18,418 bases of DNA from positions 1 through 18,418 of the forward strand of contig CABGHG010000018.1 in the NCBI GenBank assembly GCA_902158735.1, in the 5' to 3' direction. The notes under the pieces are model-generated. The model was given only the letters and a program-made list of their open reading frames with translations, was not told the DNA's origin and made no database searches. This DNA is from Candidatus Methanolliviera sp. GoM_oil. GTDB lineage: Archaea; Halobacteriota; Methanoliparia; Methanoliparales; Methanoliparaceae. Of this stretch, positions 1 through 6,207 are shown piece by piece. Positions within the stretch are counted from its first letter, which is position 1. Each line of letters starts with the position of its first letter. A program made the translations under genes and the position numbers.

Positions 1-113
1 GTGCAATCTTCTAAAACATTTCCAGACGCGATACAGATATTCCCAACTTGAAATAGAGCAATTCCCCCGATGGCTATCAAAATTATCAAAATCCCAAATT
101 TAATTTTCTTCAT
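1..113 (-). CDS. N-terminal part of a small membrane-anchored protein (cut by window edge)
   Basis: Reading leftward from the ATG at 113-111 gives 37 codons open to the window edge. The protein starts MKKIKFGILIILIAIGG, a lysine-rich N-terminus followed by one strongly hydrophobic stretch (about residues 6-22), then a short polar part. This is a signal anchor or an uncleaved signal peptide, so the protein is probably membrane-bound or exported. A purine-rich GAGGGAGA lies directly upstream of the ATG and acts as a plausible ribosome binding site. The remainder is outside the window and no family can be named. Confidence 0.55.
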   Translation of the reverse strand, partial: MKKIKFGILIILIAIGGIALFQVGNICIASGNVLEDC

Positions 114-155
114 TTCTCCCTCATTCCCGGTTTTTTATTTTTGTGGTTTCTTTAA

Positions 156-306
156 CTACACAGTAAATTTTACTTTTATCCCATTATGCAAAATCATGCT
201 TAATTCTTCTTCTCTCTCCACCAATACCGTATCCAACCCACACTTCGCGGACATCGAGCCACCTGGCTCCCCCAACAACGACAACATCACAGTTTATTTT
301 TTCATC
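156..306 (-). pseudogene. Decayed N-terminus of a geranylgeranyl-reductase-like FAD protein
   Basis: In two overlapping minus frames the start of a Rossmann FAD-binding domain can be read. One frame gives INCDVVVVG and the next gives EPGGSMSAKCGLDTVLVERE before a stop at 158-156. Joined by a one-base shift near 270 they reproduce the pattern DVVVVGxGPGGSxxAK...GLDxxLVE, typical of geranylgeranyl reductases and related flavoproteins. Compared with that pattern about four residues are missing after the AK, and the gene stops some 30 residues later. What remains is only the dinucleotide-binding beta-alpha-beta unit. No clear ribosome binding site precedes it. The family call rests on recalled consensus; another FAD oxidoreductase with the same fold is possible. 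Confidence 0.5.
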
Positions 307-414
307 TTATTCATCCCAATAGAAGATGATGTTTATTAAACGTTTCTCGATCGCTCTTACTTTTTTTCATCTTTCTCTTTTGTTTTTAATGTGCTGCCGA
401 AGGTGCACGCAGGT

Positions 415-459
415 GTTGAGAGGGTGCAACCCTTCAGTTGAGAGGGTGAGAACCCTTCA
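415..459 (-). terminator. Two tandem hairpins at the end of the glutamate synthase operon
   Basis: Two near-identical 22/23-nt direct repeats (415-436 and 437-459) each contain an inverted repeat: AGGGT/ACCCT around GCA (421-433), and AGGGT/ACCCT around GAGA (443-456). The second repeat includes the TGA stop (459-457) of the polyferredoxin gene, so the structure forms exactly at the 3' end of the operon transcript. There is no long T tract right after it. It is therefore either a hairpin that protects the 3' end or a weak terminator. Confidence 0.4.
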
Positions 460-885
460 TTCTTCGTACATCAACGCCTCGTTTGGACAGTTCTTGACGC
501 ATACAGGAATATCTTCTCCAATGCAGAGATCGCACTTTGACGCCACCTTTCTATTTTGATCCATCCTTATCGCCCCGTACGGACAGACCATGATACACGT
601 CCAGCAACCCACACACCTATCTATATCACAGATGATCCTCCCATCTTCCATCCTCTGCATCGCTCCGGTTATACAAGATTCCACACACGGGGCGTCATCG
701 CAGTGTCTGCATTGAAGGGCAAAACTGATTGGACCTTTCTCCTCCACGATTACGCCAGGAAGAGGTCTGGGTTCGTCCCTGAACGCTTTTATTATGTTCT
801 TGCTCTTCGAGTGTTGAACGATACAATATATCTCACACAATCTGCAGCCAATGCATACGTCCTCTTTAACGTATATTCGCCTCAT
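457..885 (-). CDS. Polyferredoxin-type 4Fe-4S protein (HycB/CooF-like) of the glutamate synthase operon
   Basis: The 142-residue protein has the cysteine layout of the four-cluster electron-transfer ferredoxins (HycB/CooF/DmsB group). Motifs are CIGCRLCEIYC near residue 12, CRHCDDAPCVESC near 59, CVGCWTCIMVCPYGA near 91 and a last group CDLC...CVKNCP near 118-134. It should pass electrons inside the cytoplasm. The ATG at 885 directly follows the TGA/GTA end of the FMN subunit gene (886), so the two are translationally coupled. The natural inference is that this protein delivers reductant to the adjacent glutamate synthase or takes it from another donor. All four cysteine clusters look complete and no damage is visible. 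Confidence 0.85.
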   Translation of the reverse strand: MRRIYVKEDVCIGCRLCEIYCIVQHSKSKNIIKAFRDEPRPLPGVIVEEKGPISFALQCRHCDDAPCVESCITGAMQRMEDGRIICDIDRCVGCWTCIMVCPYGAIRMDQNRKVASKCDLCIGEDIPVCVKNCPNEALMYEE

Positions 886-2394
886 CTATTCTCCTGCGGG
901 TAATATGCCGAGAATTCTATATTCTGTATCCGTGAGCCCTACACCTCTCAACTGTAGCCTATTCCCCCTCAAACTCTCGATCGCATTTATCCCCATACCT
1001 CCAATTAATTCCTTCATCTCGTTTGACCATGCCTTCAACAAATTGACAAGCCTTCTCGTTCCGATCTCTGGATTTAATCGCTTGGTGAGATACGGATCTT
1101 GTGTGGCAATTCCCCATGCACACTTTCCCGTATAACACTTCTGGCAGAGATGGCAACCGAGCGCGACCAGCGCGGCCGTTCCAATATAAACTGCGTCTGC
1201 ACCGAGGGCTATAGCCTTTATAACATCAGAACTGCTTCTTATTCCACCAGCAACGATCAAAGAGGTTTTATTTCTTATTCCCTCCTCTCTCAATCGCTGA
1301 TCTACCGATGCCAGTGCCAGCTCGATTGGAATCCCGACGTTGTCCCTTGTGACGAGTGGAGCCGCACCTGTTCCTCCCCTAAGCCCGTCCAAGACGATAA
1401 AATCTGCCCCAGCCCTGACCATTCCGCTCGATATAGCCGCAGAATTGTGAACCGCCGCTATTTTAACTCCCACAGGTTTTTCATACGCGGTCGTCTCCTT
1501 CAACGCGAATATGAGCTGTCTCAAATCTTCTATCGAATATATGTCATGGTGAGGAGCAGGAGAGAGTGCATCTGTCCCTTCTGCGATCATCCTCGTCTCA
1601 GATATCTCTTCTAAGACCTTTTCTCCCGGTAGATGCCCGCCTATGCCCGGTTTTGCTCCCTGACCTATCTTGATCTCGATCGCTGATCCGGCATTTAAAT
1701 AGTCTGGAGAAATACCAAATCTTCCGGATGCACATTGTACAATCGTATTTTTTCCATACTTATACAGATCTTTGTGCAACCCTCCCTCTCCTGTATTGTA
1801 ATACGTTCCTGCGATGGCAGCCGCCCTCGCCAACGATTTTACAGCATTTAAACTGATTGCACCGTAAGACATCGCCGAAAACATTACCGGAAGTTCGAGT
1901 TTCAATTGGGGAGAGATCTCGGTTTTTAGTATAAGTTCGTCTCCGTCTTCTATATCAAGTAAATCGGGTTTTCTTCCGAGATACGTTCTTAATTCCATCG
2001 GTTCCCTCAACGGGTCTATCGAAGGGTTTGTGACCTGGCTTGCGTTTAAAAGAATGTGATCCCAGTAGATCGGATAGGGCTTATCATTACCCATTCCGGT
2101 TAGTAAAACGCCTCCTGTCTCGGCTTGCTTGTAAATATTTGTCAGGTGATACGTTTTCCAATTTGCGTTCTCCTTCATCTCCATCGGCTCATATCTTATT
2201 GTGATGGCATCCGTCGGGCAGAGCGTCGCACACCTCTGGCACCCAACACACTTCGACTCATCACTGTAGATCCTATCTTCCTCCTCGTCATATTTGTGAA
2301 CATCAAAAGGGCATTGTCTGACGCAGACGAGGCATCTTATACATCTATCATCATCTCTTTCGACAGAGAATTCACCTTTGCAAAGAGTCAGCAT
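886..2394 (-). CDS. gltB: Archaeal glutamate synthase, FMN-binding synthase subunit with N-terminal ferredoxin domain
   Basis: The 502-residue protein makes glutamate from 2-oxoglutarate and ammonia delivered by an amidotransferase. Residues 15-65 hold two 4Fe-4S motifs (CIRCLVCVRQCP and CVGCQRCATLCP). From about residue 90 the FMN-binding synthase domain follows, with PVMFSAMSYGAIS, TGEGGLHKD, GQGAKPGIGGHLPG, ALSPAPHHDIYS, the LDGLRGGTGAAP substrate/FMN loop, VAGGIRSSSDVIKAIALGAD and the GCHLCQKCYTGKCAWG cysteine cluster near 413-428. Length and order match the split archaeal enzyme. The gene sits between the amidotransferase gene and a polyferredoxin gene on the same strand. The ATG at 2394 is supported by a GGAG 8 nt upstream, unusually placed in a hairpin loop. 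Confidence 0.95.
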   Translation of the reverse strand: MLTLCKGEFSVERDDDRCIRCLVCVRQCPFDVHKYDEEEDRIYSDESKCVGCQRCATLCPTDAITIRYEPMEMKENANWKTYHLTNIYKQAETGGVLLTGMGNDKPYPIYWDHILLNASQVTNPSIDPLREPMELRTYLGRKPDLLDIEDGDELILKTEISPQLKLELPVMFSAMSYGAISLNAVKSLARAAAIAGTYYNTGEGGLHKDLYKYGKNTIVQCASGRFGISPDYLNAGSAIEIKIGQGAKPGIGGHLPGEKVLEEISETRMIAEGTDALSPAPHHDIYSIEDLRQLIFALKETTAYEKPVGVKIAAVHNSAAISSGMVRAGADFIVLDGLRGGTGAAPLVTRDNVGIPIELALASVDQRLREEGIRNKTSLIVAGGIRSSSDVIKAIALGADAVYIGTAALVALGCHLCQKCYTGKCAWGIATQDPYLTKRLNPEIGTRRLVNLLKAWSNEMKELIGGMGINAIESLRGNRLQLRGVGLTDTEYRILGILPAGE

Positions 2395-2492
2395 TTAAAA
2401 ATCTCCGATTTTTAAGTGCTCAAAAATCCTTTGGATTTTTGGCATAGCACAAATCTTTGATTTGTGCCTATTTGCAAATCAAAGATTTGCAA
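2395..2492 (-). repeat. Array of four 21-nt perfect hairpins filling the gltB intergenic gap
   Basis: The whole 98-nt gap between the amidotransferase stop and the gltB start consists of four hairpins with the same geometry, 9-bp stem and 3-nt loop. Units (plus strand) are 2395-2415 (TTAAAAATC arm, loop TCC), 2421-2441 (CAAAAATCC, loop TTT), 2447-2467 (GCACAAATC, loop TTT) and 2472-2492 (TTGCAAATC, loop AAA). An extra outer pair GTGCT (2416-2420) / AGCAC (2446-2450) brackets the second unit. All arms are perfectly complementary and share the core AAATC/GATTT. In the operon transcript this would be a chain of stem-loops, a candidate for differential mRNA stability or attenuation between subunits. 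Confidence 0.8.
2403..2406 (-). promoter_or_regulatory. Shine-Dalgarno of gltB displayed in a hairpin loop
   Basis: On the minus strand the last hairpin before gltB reads TTAAAAATC, loop GGA, GATTTTTAA and then ATG. The loop plus first stem base gives GGAG, spaced 8 nt from the ATG at 2394. It is the only ribosome binding site candidate for gltB, so the 9-bp A/U-rich hairpin controls its exposure. Confidence 0.5.
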
Positions 2493-3587
2493 TCATCCTT
2501 CCTCCACCACACCTTTTCCTATCAATCCGATCACCGGCTCTCCAGCCTTAGGGCTCCATATCTTATCCGGCTCTTTACATATCTCTCTTATCCCTGCCTC
2601 TTCACTCGAGACCATTAAAAAATCTTTTTTTGTCGCTGCAATAAGCGGTCTTAATTTTATCCTATCATTAAGCGCAAGCATTCCGTCCTTGAATCCGAGT
2701 ATGATCGAGAATGGGCCATTCACGAGAGAACTTCCATAAACCGTCCTGATCGTCTTCATGACCTTCTTCTCTTTTTCTGGCATCCTATCTATCTCATCCC
2801 AGAATGGGGGTGCGAGTGCCTTACACGCGATCTTCATCGGTAATTTATGCCTTCTTACTAAGAGATCAAAGAGATATGCCACCACCTCTGTATCTGTCAA
2901 TAGCGTGCATCTATAACCGAACATCTCGAGGTATCTCTTGTTGATTCCATAGGAGGATATCTCCCCGTTGTGCACGATGGAATAATCGAGTAGCGCAAAA
3001 GGATGTGCTCCGCCCCACCACCCAGGCGTGTTCGTCGGAAATCTTCCGTGTGCTATCCAGGTCTCTGCCTTATATTCTTCGAGGCGATAAAAATTCCCCA
3101 CATCTTCCGGAAAACCCACCGCCTTGAATGCCCCCATATTCTTCCCACTTGAGAGCACATAGCTTCCTTCGATATCAGAATTTATCTTCATTACCTCTCT
3201 TATAACGAAGTCGTCTTCTGAAATTTTGTTCAGCTTTTCTTCTCTTGGTTCAAGAAAATATCTTCTAAGAATTGGCGGATCTGCGGTCGTGTTTATCTTT
3301 CTCGTTGGTATATCTTCATCTTTCTCGATCAAAAAGTTTTTGTCAAGAAATTCTTCGCATCTTTCCCGAGCATTCAAATCGTCGAACATCAGATGGAACG
3401 CATAATATTCTTTATAACTTGGATAGATGCCGTATGCGGCAAATCCTCCACCCAAACCGTTTGAACGGTCGTGCATATTTGCTATAGACCTTATTATATA
3501 TCCACCATTGATCTTCTTTCCGTTCGTATTCAAAATTCCGCTAACTGCACAACCGGATATATCCTTCTTGTAAGCGATCTTCTGCAC
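2493..3587 (-). CDS. Glutamate synthase amidotransferase subunit (class II glutamine amidotransferase)
   Basis: The 364-residue protein belongs to the Ntn/PurF-type class II amidotransferases that form the separate N-terminal part of split archaeal glutamate synthase. It releases ammonia from glutamine for the FMN subunit. Visible signatures are the nucleophile region SGCAVSGI near residues 11-18, the glutamine-site stretch AHGRFPTNTPGWWGGAHPF near 180-197, and VHNGEISSYGINKRYLE with TDTEVVAYLFD near 207-240. The Cys is preceded by about a dozen residues, consistent with a processed propeptide. GTG at 3587 is the first start after an in-frame TAG and has GGATGAG upstream. The gene is first in the operon. 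A GXGXG (third glutamate synthase domain) gene, normally a companion, is absent here. Confidence 0.9.
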   Translation of the reverse strand: MQKIAYKKDISGCAVSGILNTNGKKINGGYIIRSIANMHDRSNGLGGGFAAYGIYPSYKEYYAFHLMFDDLNARERCEEFLDKNFLIEKDEDIPTRKINTTADPPILRRYFLEPREEKLNKISEDDFVIREVMKINSDIEGSYVLSSGKNMGAFKAVGFPEDVGNFYRLEEYKAETWIAHGRFPTNTPGWWGGAHPFALLDYSIVHNGEISSYGINKRYLEMFGYRCTLLTDTEVVAYLFDLLVRRHKLPMKIACKALAPPFWDEIDRMPEKEKKVMKTIRTVYGSSLVNGPFSIILGFKDGMLALNDRIKLRPLIAATKKDFLMVSSEEAGIREICKEPDKIWSPKAGEPVIGLIGKGVVEEG

Positions 3588-3612
3588 TTTCTTCTCATCC
3601 TATAATCGATCA

Positions 3613-3620
3613 TTTATAAA
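3613..3620 (-). promoter_or_regulatory. TATA box of the glutamate synthase operon
   Basis: TTTATAAA lies about 29 nt upstream of the GTG at 3587, so transcription should begin only a few bases before the start codon. An archaeal promoter with a very short leader fits. A second A/T-rich candidate lies near 3636-3645. Confidence 0.45.
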
Positions 3621-3756
3621 TTTTGTTAAGAATTTTTCATATATACGGGGCTATCAACTTGTTGGGTCTTCAAAAATCTTCGGATTTTGGGGCATGTTGA
3701 GCATATCGGTTGATTGAGAAATTATTTAACTGTTCGGCAAAGCCAAATAAACCGGT

Positions 3757-3791
3757 ACAGTCCGAAAATCTAGTGATGGTTTGTTCTTTTT
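3757..3791 (+). repeat. Left 35-bp inverted repeat
   Basis: It begins ACAGTCCGAAAATCTAGTGA and ends in TTGTTCTTTTT. It matches the reverse complement of 6070-6104 at 33 of 35 positions. The two differences are at offset 11 (A/G) and offset 24 (T/G). It is the presumed left terminal inverted repeat of the decayed IS. Confidence 0.75.
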
Positions 3792-4347
3792 TCATCGTTG
3801 TATAAAGTATAAGATTTATTAACTGAGACGCGTATCATATCGTGAGTGAATGAAGAGGAGAAAGAGGTTGAGCTAGCGTTCTATGAATATAAGTATCTAC
3901 AACAACATCCTTGGAGTAACAATAGCAGGAATAGGATAACCATAAACTATATGAGGCTTTCAAATTAGAATCATAACATAAAAAACTATCGATATTTTCG
4001 GCATTCGGGAATAAGAACAGACCGTGCTATTTTTCGAAGTTTTGATTAGAATAGAGCTGTCAACTTATTGAGAGTTAACAATTACATGCTCTGAAATAAA
4101 CTGTGCTTTTCTTCAAAGAAGATAAGCAACGATCTCATTGCAAGGGTGCGGTAGCTGAAAATCAATTGATGAACACCCAATAATTTTACGATATCTTGGG
4201 ATAATAAATTTAATATATCGTTAAATAATCTCCTTATGGACTCTGAAATTAAAGTAGATCATAGAGTAAATTCTGGTATTTTTGTTCCAGGTGATACGTC
4301 GATTTGTGAATATCTTTGTTATCTCGATATTTGGTCGTGTACGTCAT

Positions 4348-5046
4348 TCATTGAACAGGCACCCTGAAAGTGAACATCTCTTCTAGCGACCATATATGAT
4401 CGGTAAGTCCTTCTGCCATTGCAGGTGTTCTCTGTCTCCATTTACGTCTTCCATCATTCTCTTCTACCCTAAGAGATCTGTGTGGCTTCACGAAATTATA
4501 CCATGCCTGTATAAAGTCCAGAGCTCTTGAATGCATCACTGGATCTTTACTCTCATTCATCGTTCTCCTGATGAAACGAGCCAGAGAATTTCGTATAGTA
4601 AGATTCAACCTCTCTACGTAAGATGTATTGATCTTGCCATCTGAATCTCCACATAAAATTTCTAAAACTTCATCTGGATCTCCAAAAACAACGCGTTGAA
4701 CCACTTCAACAATCTTCCCATTTCTTCTCTTTTTACAGACCTGAGCATACTTCAGATCATCAGAAGGAACTATAACTGGATCTGGTCTTCTTCCGGTTCC
4801 CTTGTATGGTGGTGTTTTCAATTTCCCATAGACATAGACCAATCCATCTTTAAATGCATCCCAATTATCCGATGTAAATACAGGAATTTGGCTATTTTTC
4901 TCTCTCTTCTCATCCACGTCCATAAATAGTTCTATTGCATCATCTATGGATCTACCACCTTCATGATGGCCGATAAAGAGTCTGGATTCAACATTCATCG
5001 CTGTAAGTGTGTATAGATCTCCACAGTTTGAATCTTTAGCCGTCAC
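4348..5046 (-). CDS. IS1-family transposase, catalytic part (InsB')
   Basis: The 232-residue frame continues the DDE transposase begun by the upstream frame. The second catalytic Asp is likely in FTSDNWDAF near residue 60, and the Glu in YVERLNLTIRNSLARFIRRT near residue 145, followed by WYNFVKPHRSLR. This DDE order and the N-L-T-I-R-N stretch are typical of IS1 InsB. The frame overlaps the upstream one by GTGA, so it could start at the GTG (5046-5044). A -1 slip on the A8 run would instead fuse it to InsA as ...SYIKKKEKNVTAKDSN. The first catalytic Asp lies in the upstream frame, so the fusion is needed for an active enzyme. Confidence 0.85.
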   Translation of the reverse strand: MTAKDSNCGDLYTLTAMNVESRLFIGHHEGGRSIDDAIELFMDVDEKREKNSQIPVFTSDNWDAFKDGLVYVYGKLKTPPYKGTGRRPDPVIVPSDDLKYAQVCKKRRNGKIVEVVQRVVFGDPDEVLEILCGDSDGKINTSYVERLNLTIRNSLARFIRRTMNESKDPVMHSRALDFIQAWYNFVKPHRSLRVEENDGRRKWRQRTPAMAEGLTDHIWSLEEMFTFRVPVQ

Positions 5047-5459
5047 GTTCTTCTCCTTTTTTTTATATACGACCAGATCTCATCCACCTGAACTCTTGTC
5101 AACTGGAGATCATTGAGGAAGTATTCTGTTACCTCTTTGGAGTGTTCACCAGCTATCTTTAACCAACGACATATTGCACTCTTATCGTGTCCGGTAGCTC
5201 TGGCTGTCCCTCTTATGCTTCCCTTCTCAGGAATCATCGCTAATGTCCTTAAAACCTCTTCTTTGGGTGTTACAAGATTAAAGAAGATCGTACCTCTCGT
5301 CTCACTGAAACAGTGACCACATGTCTTACACTTAAATAGCCTCTGCTCCTTCTTTCCATACTCCTCCTTTAAGACGACGTTTCCCTTCCCCCTCTTCCCG
5401 TAGTCGGAACACCCCTCATTCGGACACCAATATTCTGATACATCAATATTTAAGTACAT
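5043..5459 (-). CDS. IS1-family InsA-like protein (zinc ribbon, helix-turn-helix)
   Basis: The N-terminal transposase frame has a zinc ribbon (CPNEGCSDYG near the start, then CKTCGHCF near residue 45). A helix-turn-helix DNA-binding part follows (GSIRGTARATGHDKSAICRWL near 82-102). The frame ends in LTRVQVDEIWSYIKKR, which holds the first catalytic Asp of the DDE triad. I prefer the ATG at 5459 over the TTG at 5471, because a GGGA lies just upstream of the ATG. Alone the protein would act as an end-binding repressor, as InsA does in bacterial IS1. After a -1 frameshift it becomes the N-terminus of the full transposase. Confidence 0.85.
   Translation of the reverse strand: MYLNIDVSEYWCPNEGCSDYGKRGKGNVVLKEEYGKKEQRLFKCKTCGHCFSETRGTIFFNLVTPKEEVLRTLAMIPEKGSIRGTARATGHDKSAICRWLKIAGEHSKEVTEYFLNDLQLTRVQVDEIWSYIKKRRRT
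5057..5064 (-). promoter_or_regulatory. A8 programmed -1 frameshift site of the IS1-family transposase
   Basis: On the coding strand TATATA is followed by eight A and GGAGAAG. Slipping back one base on the run moves translation from the InsA frame (stop TGA at 5045-5043) to the InsB' frame. The GGAG just downstream is another slippage-context element. IS1 of bacteria uses an A6C slip in the same place in the gene. Confidence 0.6.
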
Positions 5460-5661
5460 TCCCAGTCCCAAAAGGTGGTATGACCTTCTGATAGATAAAT
5501 CTTTTCAGTAATCAGAGGACACGACCTGTATCTTTTCCCCTCGGGAATATGAAATCCATTCCATTATATCAGAAATTCCTTCGTAAGACACGTGAAGAGA
5601 CATGAAGAGATCTCATGCGTTGATATAACTTATTCATAAAGGAAAAACTCTTCTTTTATTT

Positions 5662-5937
5662 TTATTTCTTCCCAGAAACTTCTCTCTTCTTCATAAGTTT
5701 TTTGCAGAGAGGACATTCATACTTCCGATCTTTACAGATCCTAGATCTTTTTTACAATAGGTATTATAACCATTATGATTCATTCTTGTCCCACAAGAAC
5801 ATACAGGTGGAATAACTCTTCTAAATATTCCATCTGAAGTGTACTCAAAATCATTTGTGTATTTTTCAAAGATCTGCATTAAAGCATCTTTCTGCGAAAA
5901 GTTTTGTAAGTTGAGCGTTATTCTGATTATATCTCAT
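5662..5937 (-). pseudogene. N-terminal remnant of a Methanosarcina-like zinc-ribbon transposase
   Basis: From the ATG at 5937 (ribosome binding site GAAGGAG) one frame reads MRYNQNNAQLTKLF. After a one-base shift it continues as SQKDALMQIFEKYTND, then IPPVCSCGTRMNHNGYNTYC and KKDLGSVKIG. A second one-base shift gives YECPLCKKLMKKRE before a TAA at 5664-5662. The zinc ribbon Cys pairs (CSCG and CPLC) and the phrase NHNGYNTYCKK...GSVKIG recall transposases common in Methanosarcina genomes. Everything downstream, including the catalytic domain, is gone. Only the longest intact piece (5691-5879, 62 codons) would show as an ORF. Confidence 0.65.
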
Positions 5938-5942
5938 ATGCT

Positions 5943-5970
5943 CCTTCAGAATTATAAATGTTTCTGAAGG
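5943..5970 (-). promoter_or_regulatory. Hairpin sequestering the transposase ribosome binding site
   Basis: CCTTCAGAA (5943-5951) and TTCTGAAGG (5962-5970) form a perfect 9-bp stem with a 10-nt A/T loop. On the transcript the 3' arm contains GAAGG of the GAAGGAG ribosome binding site for the ATG at 5937, so the stem would hide it. Such hairpins are a known way IS elements limit transposase translation from read-through transcripts. Confidence 0.45.
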
Positions 5971-6024
5971 AACTTTTCACTTATATTATTCCTGGAGAAT
6001 TTTCAATGAAATTTTCAATGTCCT

Positions 6025-6067
6025 CAAAAATCTTCGATTTTTGGGATCCCACGACGAAGTCGTCAGG
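6025..6067. repeat. Two adjacent hairpin modules of the 21-nt family
   Basis: Unit one (6025-6043) has arms CAAAAATC and GATTTTTG around TTC. Unit two (6047-6067) contains ACGAC and GTCGT around GAA and is the exact reverse complement of 16932-16952 over 21 nt. The pair lies just inside the right inverted repeat of the decayed IS, upstream of its transposase remnant. Confidence 0.7.
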
Positions 6068-6069
6068 AG

Positions 6070-6104
6070 AAAAAGAACAACCCATCACTAGATCTTCGGA
6101 CTGT
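6070..6104 (-). repeat. Right 35-bp inverted repeat
   Basis: Read on the minus strand it begins ACAGTCCGAAGATCTAGTGA, with two mismatches to the left copy at 3757-3791. The hairpin modules at 6025-6067 start two bases inside it. Beyond its outer end a 24-codon open stretch (6117-6191, MGKVVKEELIKDLEKLSDQ) may be a fragment of a gene cut by the insertion. Confidence 0.75.
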
Positions 6105-6207
6105 GCCCTTACAGCGATGGGTAAGGTGGTCAAAGAGGAACTGATCAAAGATCTGGAAAAATTGAGTGATCAGATTGGTAAGTCAATATAGGAGAAAGAA
6201 TTCTCTT

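Larger units (their letters stand above)
3588..4289. other. Gene-poor stretch: operon promoter, one imperfect hairpin and left part of a decayed IS
   Basis: No convincing gene lies in these 700 bases. The stretch holds the glutamate synthase promoter, then an imperfect member of the hairpin family at 3671-3690 (CAAAAATC, TTC, GGATTTTGG), then the left 35-bp inverted repeat at 3757-3791. From there to the IS1 end the sequence is A/T-rich with stops in all frames. This is what is expected of a decayed IS interior. A TATA-like TATAAAGTATAA at 3800-3811 precedes a 40-codon GTG ORF (3846-3968) that I do not consider coding. Confidence 0.5.
4290..5485 (-). mobile_element. IS1-family insertion sequence
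   Basis: Two overlapping minus-strand frames encode an IS1-type InsA/InsB' transposase with an A8 slippage site. Candidate imperfect terminal repeats are GGTGATACGTCGATTTG starting at 4290 and, read inward from the right, GGTCATACCACCTTTTG starting at 5485, with about two thirds of positions matching. The resulting length is about 1.2 kb. No convincing 8-9 bp target duplication flanks these coordinates, so the ends are provisional. Both reading frames look undamaged, in contrast to the older IS around it, so this is probably the most recent insertion. Confidence 0.7.
3757..6104. mobile_element. Decayed insertion sequence, interrupted by an IS1-family element
   Basis: A pair of 35-nt inverted repeats, 33 of 35 identical, delimits this 2.35-kb segment. 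Inside, on the minus strand, lie a transposase N-terminus (5662-5937) with its own ribosome binding site next to the right repeat, and an IS1-family element (about 4290-5485). Removing the IS1 copy leaves about 1.15 kb, too little for the full transposase, so the rest has been deleted. I read it as an older IS that was inactivated, then invaded by IS1. Exact outer ends and target duplications could not be fixed. Alternatively the repeats could belong to a non-autonomous element that captured both. Confidence 0.6.

Noticed and set aside
2395..2492. CRISPR array
   Set aside because: The units are palindromes with differing arms and no spacers of constant length between identical repeats.
3846..3968. 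40-codon GTG ORF after a TATA-like sequence
   Set aside because: No ribosome binding site, late part rich in Asn/Ser/Arg as in non-coding A/T DNA, lies inside the decayed IS and matches no family I recognise.
4281..5494. Target site duplication of the IS1-family element
   Set aside because: TTTGTTCCA and TTCTGATAG at the proposed ends do not match. A near match TTCTGGTA/TTCTGATA exists but is not adjacent to the left end.
5958..6191. 77-codon plus-strand ORF
   Set aside because: It runs through two palindromic hairpin units and an inverted repeat end, so its sequence is set by these. Only the last 24 codons look protein-like and may be a fragment.
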